NCBI RefSeq assembly: GCF_014200175.1
Contig: NZ_JACHBD010000004.1
Location: 186,001 to 250,000, forward strand
From: Rhizobium lentis
GTDB lineage: Bacteria > Pseudomonadota > Alphaproteobacteria > Rhizobiales > Rhizobiaceae
Direction: 5' to 3'
Length of the DNA: 64,000 nucleotides
Shown: piece by piece, positions 54,771 through 64,000 of the stretch
How positions within the stretch are numbered: position 1 is the first letter of the stretch
How the letters are laid out: every line of letters starts with the position of its first letter
Notes under the pieces: generated by a model
What the model saw: the letters and a program-made list of their open reading frames with translations, nothing else
Databases searched by the model: none
Told to the model about the DNA's origin: nothing
Made by a program: the position numbers and the translations under genes

Positions 54771-56114
54771 ATGGCGTTTGCGGTCGGGGCGTTTGATGGC
54801 GCCACCTCTCTTGAAGGATCTGCTTTTCGTTTGCGCAGATCTCGCGGCTTTCTTTACGGCGTCGTCGGCGCCGGACTTCTGACCTCGACATGGTTGATCG
54901 CGACCTTCGCGACAATGCATTCGATCGGCGCGCCCGTTTCCGCGTCCGAGAGCTTCACGCACCTTGCGTCGGCCCCGAAGCTCAAGCCGGCGACGTCCCA
55001 CGAACGACTGATCCATGTCGGCAAAGCCGACCGGCTGGCCGCCTTCAATGCCAAGCCGGTCGTTGCCCTGACGGCTCATCTCATCCAATCGCATGCGCAA
55101 AAGACCAATGCTGCCGCATCGGCATCGGTGGCGCTTGCAAAGAATCGTCTTGTCACCCCTGCCGAACCGCCGGTCGCCGTTGCCGCGGCAACACCTTCCG
55201 ACACCGCGAAATTCGTCAAGGACGATATCGTCACGCCGCCGGTCGAGCTCGCCCGCGCGGAGGCCGAAGAGAACGAGGACGACCGGATCATCATTCCTTC
55301 CAAGGAAGCCGTCGCAGCCGTTGAACTTCCTGCCCTGCTCGCCCTTGCCGATGCCGGGCCGCAGCAGATCGCGCCAGCCCCGGTCGAGCCGGCCGCACCC
55401 GCCTTCAAGACGGCGTCGCTGCCGCAGGAAAAGCCTGCGCCCGTGGAAGTTGCCGAGGCCGAAGAACAGCAGCCCTTCGATCTCGTGCTGGCGCCGGATG
55501 CCGGTTCCGTGCCGCTGCCGATGGCGCGCCCGGACGGCCTGATCGGCAAACCGGCCCCAGGCTCCAAGGAGGCGCAGCGTTCCGCCGCGCCCGTCCTTGC
55601 CTATGCCAAGCCGAACGCGCTGATCGACGACGATGAGGACGACGCAGTCCCGCGTTACGACAAGCCGGTCTTCTCGCCGAAGCTGCGCGCAGGCGTCGCC
55701 ATCTACGATATCGAAAACAGCACCGTCTACCTGCCGAACGGCGAGCGGCTGGAGGCCCATTCCGGCCTCGGCAAGATGCGCGACAATCCGCGCTACGCCA
55801 ACAAGAAGATGCGCGGACCGACGCCGCCGCACACCTACGTCCTCACCATGCGCGAGGCCCTGTTTCACGGCGTCGAAGCATTGCGGCTGACGCCGGTCGA
55901 GGGCTCGGACGCCATATATGACCGGGTCGGCCTGCTCGCCCATACCTACATGCTCGGCAAGAACGGCGATTCCAACGGCTGCGTCTCCTTCAGGGATTAC
56001 AAGCGCTTCCTGGCCGCCTACAAGCGCGGCGAGATCAAGCAGCTTGTGGTCGTGCCGCGGCTGAACAACAAGCCGGCATCGACGCTTGCCTCGCTGTTTT
56101 CATCGCGCAGCTGA
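54771..56114 (+). CDS. DUF2778 (L,D-transpeptidase-like) membrane-anchored protein
   Basis: 447 residues from ATG 54771. One membrane segment (about 28-50) anchors it, then a long Ala/Pro/Glu-rich linker (about 60-300). The C-terminal DUF2778 domain has LLAHTYMLGKNGDSNGCVSF, with the catalytic-type His391 and Cys404 (SNGC 401-404). Family members act on peptidoglycan; a type VI effector of the family is known in Salmonella, but no T6SS gene is near. The rhizobial role is unknown. Confidence 0.83.
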   Translation: MAFAVGAFDGATSLEGSAFRLRRSRGFLYGVVGAGLLTSTWLIATFATMHSIGAPVSASESFTHLASAPKLKPATSHERLIHVGKADRLAAFNAKPVVALTAHLIQSHAQKTNAAASASVALAKNRLVTPAEPPVAVAAATPSDTAKFVKDDIVTPPVELARAEAEENEDDRIIIPSKEAVAAVELPALLALADAGPQQIAPAPVEPAAPAFKTASLPQEKPAPVEVAEAEEQQPFDLVLAPDAGSVPLPMARPDGLIGKPAPGSKEAQRSAAPVLAYAKPNALIDDDEDDAVPRYDKPVFSPKLRAGVAIYDIENSTVYLPNGERLEAHSGLGKMRDNPRYANKKMRGPTPPHTYVLTMREALFHGVEALRLTPVEGSDAIYDRVGLLAHTYMLGKNGDSNGCVSFRDYKRFLAAYKRGEIKQLVVVPRLNNKPASTLASLFSSRS

Positions 56115-56146
56115 TGGATAAGCAGGCGAGCGGCCACCCATAAACG

Positions 56147-57304
56147 CTACTTCAACAAGCCAGCGACTCGCTCCACCGCCTCGGCGATCTCTGCCTGCGA
56201 ACCCGCGTAAGACAAACGCAGGGTGCGATGTCCCTCCAGCGGATCGAAGTCCAGCCCGGGGGTTGCGGCGACGTTGATCTCGGCGAGCATCCGCTTGGCA
56301 AAGCCCATACTATCATTGGTGAAGCGGGAGACATCGAGATAGGCGTAGAAGGCGCCGTCCATCGGCGAAGCCGGCGTAAGGCCAATCTTCGGCAGGCGGT
56401 CGAGCAGCAGGTCGCGGTTGGCGGCGTAACTTGCCTTGACGCGATCGAGCTCGTCGCTTGCGCCAAGAGCGGCCGTGGCGGCGATCTGGGAGAGTTCGGG
56501 CGGGGAGATGTAGAGGCTCTGCGCCACCCGCTCGATCGGCCGCACCAGGCGCTCGGGCAGCACCATCCAGCCGATTCGCCAGCCGGTCATGCAATAATAT
56601 TTGGAGAAAGAGTTGATGACGATCGCCTCGTCGGTCAGTTCGAGCGCGCTCGCCTCCTCGCCGGCAAAGGTCAGCCCGTGGTAGATTTCATCGGAAATGA
56701 AGGCGATGGAATGGGTCGCGCAGTAATCCGAAAGCGCCTTCAGCCCCTCGCGGCCCGTCACCGTGCCGGTCGGGTTGGCGGGGCTTGCGAGCAGCACACC
56801 CTTCAGTCTGACACCGCTTTTTTTCTGCACCGCCTCAAGGCTCTCGGGGGTAAGGGTGAAATGGGTCTCGGCCGTTACCGGCACCTCGACGACCTTCAGA
56901 CCCAGGGCGCCAAGGATATTGCGATAGGCGGGATAACCCGGTCTTGCAATCGCCACCGCATCGCCGGGATCGAAGAGGGAGAGAAAGGCGAGATTGAAGC
57001 CGGCCGAGGAACCTGTGGTGACGGCAATGCGCGCCGGATCGATCTCCAGGCCGTGGCGATCCTGGTAATGCCAGGCAAGTGCCGATTTCAGCCGCGCCGT
57101 TCCCAGCGCGTCGGTGTAACCAATCCGGCCTTCGGCAAGGGCTTCGCGCGCCGCTTGGAGGGCCGCCTGAGGGGCTGGATGCGAGGGTTGACCGACCGCC
57201 ATCGAGATGACGGGATGTCCGGCCGCACGCCGCTTCGTCGCCTCCGCCAGCACGTCCATGGCATGAAAAGGCTCGACTTCGCTGCGTTTGGATATGGAAA
57301 ACAA
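56147..57304 (-). CDS. Class I PLP-dependent aminotransferase
   Basis: 385 residues. PLP lysine in VINSFSKYYCMTGWRIGWMV (about 231), NPTGTVTGREGLKALS for the Asn, and the C-terminal LRLSYAGSQAEIAEAVER. This is the aspartate aminotransferase fold. The substrate is not clear from sequence. Convergent with the DUF2778 gene and divergent from the DsbA-like gene. Confidence 0.88.
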   Translation of the reverse strand: MFSISKRSEVEPFHAMDVLAEATKRRAAGHPVISMAVGQPSHPAPQAALQAAREALAEGRIGYTDALGTARLKSALAWHYQDRHGLEIDPARIAVTTGSSAGFNLAFLSLFDPGDAVAIARPGYPAYRNILGALGLKVVEVPVTAETHFTLTPESLEAVQKKSGVRLKGVLLASPANPTGTVTGREGLKALSDYCATHSIAFISDEIYHGLTFAGEEASALELTDEAIVINSFSKYYCMTGWRIGWMVLPERLVRPIERVAQSLYISPPELSQIAATAALGASDELDRVKASYAANRDLLLDRLPKIGLTPASPMDGAFYAYLDVSRFTNDSMGFAKRMLAEINVAATPGLDFDPLEGHRTLRLSYAGSQAEIAEAVERVAGLLK

Positions 57305-57513
57305 GATCGTTTCTCGCTCGGCTTCTTCAATGACGGCCCGACAATTGCCGCATTAATCGGCTCATCACAATCCCGCGAGCGTAACGCGGGGATGAAAAAT
57401 TCCTGTTTGAGCGGAACCGAACGCCCTCTACCTTGACGTGACGCATTCAAGTCCATTAACCCGGCGACGGCCTTCTCGATCGGAAGACCACCATCGCCGT
57501 TGACGAGGATATC

Positions 57514-58272
57514 ATGGCCTTCTTCCTGAAAACCTTCACCGCACTGGCGCTTGCCGCATCGATCGCTCTTCCGTTTCCGGCGGCTGCGCTCGACGACCAG
57601 CAGAAGAAGGAGTTCGGCGAGTTCATCAAGCAATATCTGATCGAGAATCCCGAGATCATGCTCGATGTCCAGGAGGCCTTGCAGAAGAAGCAAGAAGCCC
57701 AGCGGCTGGCGAAAGCCAACATGGCGATCGAAGAGAACACGACCGACATCTTCGATTCGAAGAACGACGTCACCCTCGGCAATCCGAAGGGCGACGTTAC
57801 CGTCGTCGAGTTTTTCGATTATAATTGCAGCTACTGCCGTCATGCGCTTCCCGATATGCAGGCGATGCTGAAGAAGGACAAGAACGTCCGATTCGTGCTC
57901 AAGGAATTTCCGATCCTCGGGCCGGATTCGGTCGCCGCTCACAAGGTGGCGGACGCCTTCCGCAAGCTGGCACCTGAAAAATACGCCGATTTCCATGTCG
58001 CGCTGCTCAGCAGCGAAGGCCGCGCCTCGGACGAAAGCGCGATCGCGGTTGCCGCCTCGCTCGGCGTCAGCGAAGACAAGATCCGCGCCGAGATGGCGAA
58101 GAGCCCGAACGACGGCATCGTCCAGGCGACCTACCAGCTCGCCTCCAGCCTCGGCATCAGCGGCACGCCGTCCTATGTAATCGGCAATGAACTGGTGCCG
58201 GGCGCCGTCGGGCTCGACGATCTCGAAGCCAAGGTCAAGAATATGCGCAGCTGCGGCAAGACCGCCTGCTGA
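57514..58272 (+). CDS. DsbA-family thiol-disulfide protein
   Basis: 252 residues with a signal peptide ending near AAA-LDD (about residue 26). The redox CSYC pair is at 105-108 (FFDYNCSYCRH), followed by the helical insert and the cis-Pro in SGTPSYVIG. It resembles the DsbA/ScsC-like group with an N-terminal helical extension (about 27-80). It acts in periplasmic disulfide exchange. Confidence 0.92.
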   Translation: MAFFLKTFTALALAASIALPFPAAALDDQQKKEFGEFIKQYLIENPEIMLDVQEALQKKQEAQRLAKANMAIEENTTDIFDSKNDVTLGNPKGDVTVVEFFDYNCSYCRHALPDMQAMLKKDKNVRFVLKEFPILGPDSVAAHKVADAFRKLAPEKYADFHVALLSSEGRASDESAIAVAASLGVSEDKIRAEMAKSPNDGIVQATYQLASSLGISGTPSYVIGNELVPGAVGLDDLEAKVKNMRSCGKTAC

Positions 58273-58423
58273 GCAAGACGGCCGTCCCATCAAATCGCCA
58301 AAATCGAAGCGTTTCAGCCATGTGGACAAATGTGGCGCGATTCCTGCCGGGCAATCCGTAAGGGCTTTCATTCAGCCTTCGCCGAGTCTATAGGTTGCCG
58401 TCGCGCATTTTACGGAACATTCG

Positions 58424-58861
58424 ATGACGCAAACGATTTTTGTCCTGAACGGCCCCAACCTGAACATGCTGGGTAAAAGAGAACCCGGCATTTATGGCGG
58501 CAAGACGCTGAAGGACATCGAGGCGAACTGCAAGGCCGCCGGCCGCGAACTCGGCTTCGATATCGATTTCCGCCAGACCAATCACGAAGGTACACTTGTG
58601 GAGTGGTTTCACGAGGCCGACGAAAAGGCCGTCGGCGTCGCCGTCAATGCAGGCGCCTATACGCACACCTCGGTCGCGCTGCATGATGCGATCCGCGCTA
58701 TTTCCATTCCCGTCGTCGAACTCCACCTATCCAACGTCCATGCACGGGAAGAATTCCGCCACAAATCGATGATCGCGCCGGCATGCAAGGGCGTGATCTG
58801 CGGTTTCGGGCCTCACAGCTACATCCTGGCGCTGCATGCGCTGAAGAACATCACGGCATAA
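58424..58861 (+). CDS. aroQ: Type II 3-dehydroquinate dehydratase
   Basis: 145 residues. [20 protein letters not shown] carries the catalytic Tyr, and ELHLSNVHAREEFRHKS the catalytic His. This is the housekeeping copy; its place before accB-accC is conserved in rhizobia. It differs from the island copy at 11873 in length and in several residues. Confidence 0.95.
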   Translation: MTQTIFVLNGPNLNMLGKREPGIYGGKTLKDIEANCKAAGRELGFDIDFRQTNHEGTLVEWFHEADEKAVGVAVNAGAYTHTSVALHDAIRAISIPVVELHLSNVHAREEFRHKSMIAPACKGVICGFGPHSYILALHALKNITA

Positions 58862-58881
58862 GAAGAAGACAGGGCAACACC

Positions 58882-59355
58882 ATGGCTGAAAAGAAATCGG
58901 GTATCGATCAGGCACTGATCCGCGATCTCGCCAACATTCTCAACGAGACGGATCTGACGGAGATCGAGGTAGAGCAGGATGACTTGCGCATCCGCGTTTC
59001 GCGCAACGGCGCGACGCAATATGTGCAGGCGCCGATCGCAGCATCGGCCTATGCTGCGCCCGCAGCCGCCGCTCCGGCAGCGGCAGGTGCCGCGCCAGCC
59101 GCTGCCCCCGCCCGCAATCCTGCCAATGTCGTCAATGCGCCGATGGTCGGCACCGTCTACATGGCGCCGGCTCCCGGCGCGCGCCCCTTCATCGAGATCG
59201 GCGCCACCGTCAAGGAAGGCCAAACGCTGATCATCATCGAAGCGATGAAGACGATGAACCAGATCCCCTCGCCGAAGTCGGGCAAGGTGACCGAAATTCT
59301 CGTCGATGACGGACATCCCGTCGAATACGGCCAAGCCCTCGTCGTCATCGAATAG
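58882..59355 (+). CDS. accB: Biotin carboxyl carrier protein of acetyl-CoA carboxylase
   Basis: 157 residues from ATG 58882. The N-terminal helix [16 protein letters not shown] is followed by an Ala/Pro linker (about 50-85) and the biotinyl domain; the biotin Lys is at 123 in EAMKTMN. It carries CO2 between AccC and AccAD for fatty acid synthesis. Confidence 0.96.
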   Translation: MAEKKSGIDQALIRDLANILNETDLTEIEVEQDDLRIRVSRNGATQYVQAPIAASAYAAPAAAAPAAAGAAPAAAPARNPANVVNAPMVGTVYMAPAPGARPFIEIGATVKEGQTLIIIEAMKTMNQIPSPKSGKVTEILVDDGHPVEYGQALVVIE

Positions 59356-59359
59356 GCCC

Positions 59360-60715
59360 ATGCCCATGATTTCGAAAATCCTCATCGCCAATCGCGGGGA
59401 AATCGCCCTTCGCGTGCTCCGGGCCTGCAAGGAGCTCGGCATTGCCTGCGTCGTGGTGCATTCCACCGCCGACGCCGATGCCATGCATGTGCGCCTTGCC
59501 GACGAAAGCGTGTGCATCGGTCCGCCCTCTTCGCGCGAGAGCTATCTCAATATCCACCAGATCGTCGCCGCCTGCGAGATCACCGGTGCCGACGCCGTGC
59601 ATCCGGGCTACGGCTTTCTGTCGGAGAATGCCAAGTTTGCAGATATTCTCGAAGCCCATGGCATCACCTTCATCGGGCCGACGGCGGATCACATCCGCAT
59701 CATGGGCGACAAGATCACCGCCAAGACGACGGCGCTGGAGCTCGGCATTCCCGTCGTTCCCGGCTCGGACGGTGAAGTGAAGACCGAAGAGGATGCGCTG
59801 CGGACGGCCGCCGAAATCGGCTATCCCGTACTGATCAAAGCGACCGCCGGCGGCGGCGGGCGCGGCATGAAGGTCGCCAGAAGCGAAGCCGATCTGATCG
59901 AGGCCTGGTCGACAGCACGCACGGAAGCGGCAGCCGCCTTCGGCAACGATGCCGTCTACATGGAAAAATATCTCGGCAAGCCGCGCCACATCGAAATCCA
60001 GGTATTCGGCGACGGCGAAGGCAATGCCATCCATCTCGGCGAACGCGACTGCTCGCTGCAGCGCCGCCACCAGAAGGTCTGGGAAGAGGCGAATTCGCCG
60101 GCGCTGAATGTCGAGCAGCGGATGAAGATCGGGCAGATCTGCGCCGACGCCATGAAGAAGCTGAAATATCGCGGCGCCGGCACGATCGAATTCCTCTACG
60201 AGAACGGCGAGTTCTACTTCATCGAAATGAATACCCGCCTGCAGGTGGAACATCCGATTACCGAAGCGATCACCGGTATCGACCTCGTGCACGAGCAGAT
60301 CCGTGTCGCTTCCGGCGGCGGCCTGTCGGTGACGCAGGACGATGTGCATTTTTCCGGCCACGCCATCGAATGCCGCATCAATGCCGAGGATGCGCGCACC
60401 TTCGTGCCCTCGCCCGGCACGATCACACATTTCCATGCGCCGGGCGGCCTTGGCGTGCGCATCGATTCCGGCGCGTATCAGGGCTACAAGATCCCGCCCT
60501 ATTACGACAGCCTGATCGGCAAACTGATCGTGCACGGTCGCACCCGCGTCGAGTGCATGATGCGGTTGCGCCGCGCGCTCGATGAATTCGTCGTGGACGG
60601 CATCAAGACGACGCTGCCGTTGTTTCAGGAACTCGTCTCCAATCAGGATATCGCCAACGGCGACTACGACATTCACTGGCTGGAACACCATCTCGCCAAC
60701 ACGCCGGCGGCATAG
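59360..60715 (+). CDS. accC: Biotin carboxylase subunit of acetyl-CoA carboxylase
   Basis: 451 residues from ATG 59360 (or 449 from ATG 59366). [20 protein letters not shown] opens the ATP-grasp fold; [15 protein letters not shown] is the glycine-rich lid, with [13 protein letters not shown] and [14 protein letters not shown] as the biotin/ATP-site residues. It is 4 bp after accB. Confidence 0.97.
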   Translation: MPMISKILIANRGEIALRVLRACKELGIACVVVHSTADADAMHVRLADESVCIGPPSSRESYLNIHQIVAACEITGADAVHPGYGFLSENAKFADILEAHGITFIGPTADHIRIMGDKITAKTTALELGIPVVPGSDGEVKTEEDALRTAAEIGYPVLIKATAGGGGRGMKVARSEADLIEAWSTARTEAAAAFGNDAVYMEKYLGKPRHIEIQVFGDGEGNAIHLGERDCSLQRRHQKVWEEANSPALNVEQRMKIGQICADAMKKLKYRGAGTIEFLYENGEFYFIEMNTRLQVEHPITEAITGIDLVHEQIRVASGGGLSVTQDDVHFSGHAIECRINAEDARTFVPSPGTITHFHAPGGLGVRIDSGAYQGYKIPPYYDSLIGKLIVHGRTRVECMMRLRRALDEFVVDGIKTTLPLFQELVSNQDIANGDYDIHWLEHHLANTPAA

Positions 60716-60722
60716 GACAGGA

Positions 60723-61337
60723 ATGGCAGGACCGCGCGGGAAGTCACCAGGCATCACCCCTGACATTCTCCTGCGCGCCTATTCCATCGGCCTCTTCCCG
60801 ATGGCCGAATCCGCAGACGACCCGGAAATCTTCTGGGTCGAGCCGGAATTGCGCGGCGTCTTGCCGCTCGATCGTTTCCATGTATCGAAGAGCCTCGCCA
60901 AGAAGGTGCGCCGACATCCCTTCGAGATCCGCATCGACCACGCCTTCGAGCAGGTGATCGCGGCTTGCGCCGAGGAGACATCGGGGCGCCCGAGCACCTG
61001 GATCAACCAGACAATCCGATCGCTCTATTCGACGCTGTTCGACATGGGCCACGCCCATACCGTTGAAGCGTGGCACGGCGATGAACTGGTCGGCGGTCTC
61101 TACGGCGTCTCGCTCGGCTCGGCCTTCTTCGGCGAAAGCATGTTTTCACGCCGCACGGACTCCTCGAAGATCTGCCTCGTGCATCTGGTAGACCGGCTGA
61201 GAGAAAGGGGCTTTACCCTGCTCGATACCCAGTTCACCACCGAGCATCTGAAGAAGTTCGGAGCGATCGACGTTCCGAAGGCCGATTATGCCGCGCTGCT
61301 TGCCGCCGCGATGGAATCGCCACACCTGAAGTTTTAG
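60723..61337 (+). CDS. aat: Leucyl/phenylalanyl-tRNA-protein transferase
   Basis: 204 residues from ATG 60723; the longer open frame overlaps accC and lacks the family start. It adds Leu or Phe to proteins, making N-degrons for ClpS, whose gene is in the same window. [23 protein letters not shown] and [19 protein letters not shown] are the family motifs. Confidence 0.95.
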   Translation: MAGPRGKSPGITPDILLRAYSIGLFPMAESADDPEIFWVEPELRGVLPLDRFHVSKSLAKKVRRHPFEIRIDHAFEQVIAACAEETSGRPSTWINQTIRSLYSTLFDMGHAHTVEAWHGDELVGGLYGVSLGSAFFGESMFSRRTDSSKICLVHLVDRLRERGFTLLDTQFTTEHLKKFGAIDVPKADYAALLAAAMESPHLKF

Positions 61338-61398
61338 ACGCGTTCGATTCATCCCTGCGTTGATTTTCCGACCGATTTAAGTAACTTCCGGAAATGCA

Positions 61399-62341
61399 AT
61401 GGGGATAGAATTTTTGAGACGGTATTTTGCGGCGGCGATGCTTTTCGCCTCACTTGCAGCTCAGGCCGAGGCACGTCCCTATCAAGAGATGTTCCCTGGC
61501 AGGACCGATTTTTCCGATGGGGAAAATTCGTTACTGGAAAAGCTCGATTTTCAGCAGGGTGTGATCAAGCTGCCTGAGGCGAAGGCGACGCTGAACCTGC
61601 CTGCCAACTTCTACTATCTCAGCCCGGCCGACACGAAGACGGTGCTTGTCGATATCTGGGGAAACCCTCCGGCGGCGGCCGATGGAATGCTGGGGATGAT
61701 CTTCGGCGAAATACGCGCCGACCGACCCGCAATCCTGGGGATCGATCGTCGAATACAACGCGGACGGTTATGTCTCGGACATCGATGCCGCCACGACGAA
61801 TTACGACGAACTGCTGCAGAACATCAAGGATGCGATCAGCGAAAGGAATCCTGAGCGCGAAAAACAAGGCTTCCCGAAGATCACCCTAGTTGGCTGGGCT
61901 TCAGCGCCGCATTATGACAAGCCGGAGCATGCGATGCACTGGGCGCGCGATCTGGTTTTCGGCAACGACACGCAAGCTGAGCACACGCTGAATTATTCCG
62001 TGCGGGTGTTCGGGCGCGAGGGTGTCTTCGAATTCGACTTCGTTGCCGGACTCGGACAGCTGAAGGAGATCGAGGCGGTCATTCCGACGGTCACGAAGCT
62101 CGTGCAGTTCGACAAGGGGATGACCTATGGCGACTATGTCGACGGTGACAAGATCGCGGCCTACGGCATGGCAGGAATGATCGCCGCAGGCGCTGGCGCC
62201 AAGATTGCCGCAAAGGTAGGAGTGCTGGCCCTTGCCCTTGGCTTCTTCAAAAAGGCCGGCATCCTCATCGTCGTCTTGGCCGGCGGTGTGCTTCGTTTTG
62301 CCAAAGGACTTTTCAACAGGAACAAGCCCCCGACTGTATAG
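61399..62341 (+). pseudogene. DUF2167 membrane protein, interrupted by a frameshift
   Basis: Frame A gives a signal peptide and LPANFYYLSPADTKTVLVD ... GMLGMIFG. The expected continuation KYAPTDPQSWGSIVEYNADG, and then VGWASAPHYDKPEHAMHWA to the final NRNKPPTV, lies two bases away in another frame. Joined, it is a full DUF2167 protein with two late membrane segments. A loss of CC in TTCCCGGCG at about 61711 would explain the change. The family is of unknown function. Confidence 0.7.
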
Positions 62342-62565
62342 GCTCGGGGCAGTTCGGTTGAGGAATGGACAAGCGCGACGCGGATACGATTCACCGGAGG
62401 GATTGTTTTGTGGTGACGAGGGGCCAGCCGATGCCAATGCCAGTGGATCATAGGCGACGCTCTAATCGGCTGACGCACTTACGGCGTTTAATACGTCAAG
62501 GCGACGCACTGTAATTTCGCCGGCATCACCGATACATGACCTGGATGCGTGAATGCCGATCCGGC

Positions 62566-63006
62566 CTAGCGCGCCGTCGCCTTGGCTCCGTCAGGAGCCG
62601 GGACGTCGGAGCTCGTCTTGCAATCCTTCAGCCAGACGTCGTAGATCGGGTGTTCGACGGCGTTGAGGCCGGGGCTGGCGGCAAACATCCAGCCGGTGAA
62701 GATGCGGCGGATCTTGCGGTCGAGGGTGATCTCATCAACCTCGACAAAACCGTCGATCTTCTGCGCTTCGGCCTGATCGCGCGAATAGCAGACCTTCGGC
62801 GTCACCTGCAACGCGCCGAACTGCACCGTCTCGTTGACATAGACGTCGAAGGTCGTAATTCGTCCGGTAATCTTGTCGAGGCCCGAAAAGACGGCAACCG
62901 GGTTTTCGATGCGGGCGGCATGTGCCGCACCGGTCGGAAGCAAGGCCGAGAGCGCCAGCAGCGATCCGGCGGCACGCAGGACCATGTTCCGCGTGAAGAG
63001 CTTCAT
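62566..63006 (-). CDS. DUF2155 family protein
   Basis: 146 residues with a signal peptide (about 1-29). Core pattern: VAVFSGLDKITGRITTFDVY, VQFGALQVTPKVCYSR and IFTGWMFAASPGLNAVEHPIYDVWLKDC. Alphaproteobacterial secreted protein of unknown role. The Cys pair (one in CYSR, one in KDC) could form a disulfide. It follows the NDUFA12 gene on the same strand. Confidence 0.9.
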   Translation of the reverse strand: MKLFTRNMVLRAAGSLLALSALLPTGAAHAARIENPVAVFSGLDKITGRITTFDVYVNETVQFGALQVTPKVCYSRDQAEAQKIDGFVEVDEITLDRKIRRIFTGWMFAASPGLNAVEHPIYDVWLKDCKTSSDVPAPDGAKATAR

Positions 63007-63118
63007 GTACCCGTCTCCAGATAATTTTAAGTTTCATCCGCGGTCAAGCGCGGCCAACCTGCGGGTAAAGGCCAATTGTGGCCAAAAGCCGGGCTTGTGG
63101 ATCGCCCGGTCAGCCGTC

Positions 63119-63517
63119 TCAGTTGCCGGGCGTCCAGGCGTCGTAATCGCCGGTGACGCGCGGACGCTCGCCGGGAACCGCGAGAGAGCCCGGCGGGCGG
63201 TAAGCCTGTGGCGATCCGGTGAGGTTGGGGCGGTGCGTCTTCTGCCATTCCTTGGCAACGTAGTTTTCCTTGGACGGAGGAACATCGGTGCGATGGTGCA
63301 TCCAGCCGTGCCAGCCCGGCGGAATGGCCGAAGCTTCGGCATAACCCTTGTAGATTACCCAGCGCTTCGGCAGACCGTAGGAGGACATGCCACCTTCATA
63401 ATAGACGTTGCCGAATTCATCCTCGCCGACGCGCTTGCCGAAACGCCAGGTCGCAAAACGCGTGCCCATCGTCTGACTGTTCCACCAGGTGAAGGTCTGA
63501 ACCAGAAGATTCCACAT
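63119..63517 (-). CDS. NDUFA12-like NADH dehydrogenase accessory subunit
   Basis: 132 residues from ATG 63517. The pattern RVGEDEFGNVYYEGG, RWVIYKGYAEASAIPPGWHGWMHHRTDVPP matches the complex I B17.2/NDUFA12 family, present in alphaproteobacterial complex I. It lies next to the DUF2155 gene, an order seen in relatives. Confidence 0.93.
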   Translation of the reverse strand: MWNLLVQTFTWWNSQTMGTRFATWRFGKRVGEDEFGNVYYEGGMSSYGLPKRWVIYKGYAEASAIPPGWHGWMHHRTDVPPSKENYVAKEWQKTHRPNLTGSPQAYRPPGSLAVPGERPRVTGDYDAWTPGN

Positions 63518-63619
63518 GTCTTTTCCTTGTGCCCGCCAATGCGGACCAAACCAGAATTCGTTTTCTCGCTTATGCCGTCGCCAAGCCGAATTGTCCAGCG
63601 ATTCCACGAGAGCCAAGGG

Positions 63620-64000
63620 TCATTTCAAGGCCATCTTGAAGCCCAGATGCGAAGGTTTGAAGCCAAGCCTTTCATAGAAACGATGGGCGTCTATGCGTAT
63701 CGCATTCGAGGTCAATTGCACAAGGCGCACACCGCGGCCTTTTGCCTCGGCGATGGCGGATTCGATCATCCGAGCGCCGATCCCCTGCCCGCGCATATCG
63801 GAGCGCGTCTGCACCGCCTCGATGATCATCGCCGAGGAGCCGCGGCCGGTCAGCGTCGTCGTCAGCATTGTCTGGAACGTACCGATGACCTCGCCGCCGC
63901 GCGCGACGACATAGAGCGTCTGGTTGGATGAGGCCTCGATGGCTGTGAAAGCCCATAATCGGCAAAGGCCTCAGGATCCGTCGTATCGCCGTGACCGCCG
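63620..64000 (-). pseudogene. GNAT acetyltransferase, frameshifted and cut by the window edge
   Basis: The C-terminal part (MIIEAVQTRSDMRGQGIGAR, with the acetyl-CoA loop RGQGIG, and AHRFYERLGFKP) is clear from 63620 to about 63955. Upstream the same frame meets a stop near 63970, while another frame reads TTDPEAFADY, the usual preceding stretch of this family. Relatives have a few more residues (DYERAF-like) between, so about 4 bases seem lost near 63950. The gene runs off the right edge. Confidence 0.6.

Noticed and set aside
54726..55943. 405-codon minus-strand open frame opposite the DUF2778 gene
   Set aside because: Arg/Gly-rich shadow without ribosome site; the plus-strand protein has a clear anchor and domain.
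54771..56114. DUF2778 protein as a type VI secretion effector
   Set aside because: The catalytic motif fits, but no T6SS, Hcp, VgrG or immunity gene is near, and the protein has its own membrane anchor. A cell-wall role is more likely.
59345..60766. 473-codon minus-strand open frame opposite accC
   Set aside because: Shadow of accC.

Overview
The window is a 64 kb piece of an alphaproteobacterial chromosome, almost certainly Rhizobium (R. etli / R. leguminosarum group). Three things point there. The gene orders bamA-rseP-cdsA-uppS-frr-pyrH-tsf-rpsB, clpS-clpA and accB-accC are typical. The window has an Aap-type general amino-acid ABC transporter (aapJQMP), a class I PHA synthase whose length fits the R. 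etli enzyme, and EipB, DUF3126 and NDUFS4/NDUFA12 family genes. It also carries palindromic intergenic elements of the kind scattered through rhizobial genomes. Assignments come from reading the sequence and from family knowledge; no database search was run.

Layout. 1-7.8 kb: envelope and translation block on the minus strand (bamA 5' end, rseP, cdsA, uppS, frr, pyrH, tsf, rpsB) followed by an eipB-like gene. 7.9-10.8 kb: plus-strand genes for RidA, a GDPD phosphodiesterase, a FemAB-like acyltransferase and a HIT protein. 10.9-21.6 kb: an accessory catabolic island of two divergent operons around a GntR/FCD regulator. The minus operon carries the regulator, a TIM-barrel isomerase/dehydratase-like enzyme, a four-gene amino-acid-type ABC transporter, a shikimate-dehydrogenase paralogue, a CHMI-like isomerase, a second type II dehydroquinase and a Gfo/Idh/MocA oxidoreductase. 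The plus operon carries an intradiol ring-cleavage dioxygenase, an HpaH-like hydratase, an HpaI-like aldolase and a binding-protein-like protein without a signal peptide. Both divergent promoters have TTGACA followed by nearly the same 14-bp palindrome (AATAATCGATTATT), the probable regulator operator. 21.7-35 kb: clpA, clpS, phasin, DUF3126, cysE, a hydrolase, an NDUFS6-like zinc-finger gene, an FAD monooxygenase, metC and aapJQMP.

35.4-42 kb is a second, more degraded accessory stretch next to a tRNA-Arg gene. It holds small secreted proteins (one frameshifted), an Imm50-like gene, a large beta-helix protein with an APT-repeat linker and RTX secretion tail, a YciI gene and a phage ASCH-domain remnant. 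42-64 kb: NDUFS4-like gene, tRNA-Pro, DUF192 and double cold-shock genes, gloA, a DUF882 lipoprotein, three tRNA-Glu genes (two inside a perfect 127-bp duplication), recJ, hom, an AlaC-like aminotransferase, phaC, a DUF2778 protein, a second aminotransferase, a DsbA-like protein, aroQ-accB-accC-aat, a frameshifted DUF2167 gene, DUF2155, NDUFA12 and a frameshifted GNAT gene at the edge.

The best candidate for something not yet described is the 10.9-21.6 kb island. It combines shikimate-type enzymes, intradiol ring cleavage and meta-pathway-style hydratase/aldolase enzymes under one regulator, a mix that fits no standard aromatic pathway. Four genes look broken by a single frame change (36.5, 41.3, 61.4 and 63.6 kb); whether these are real mutations or sequence errors cannot be decided from one read of the sequence.
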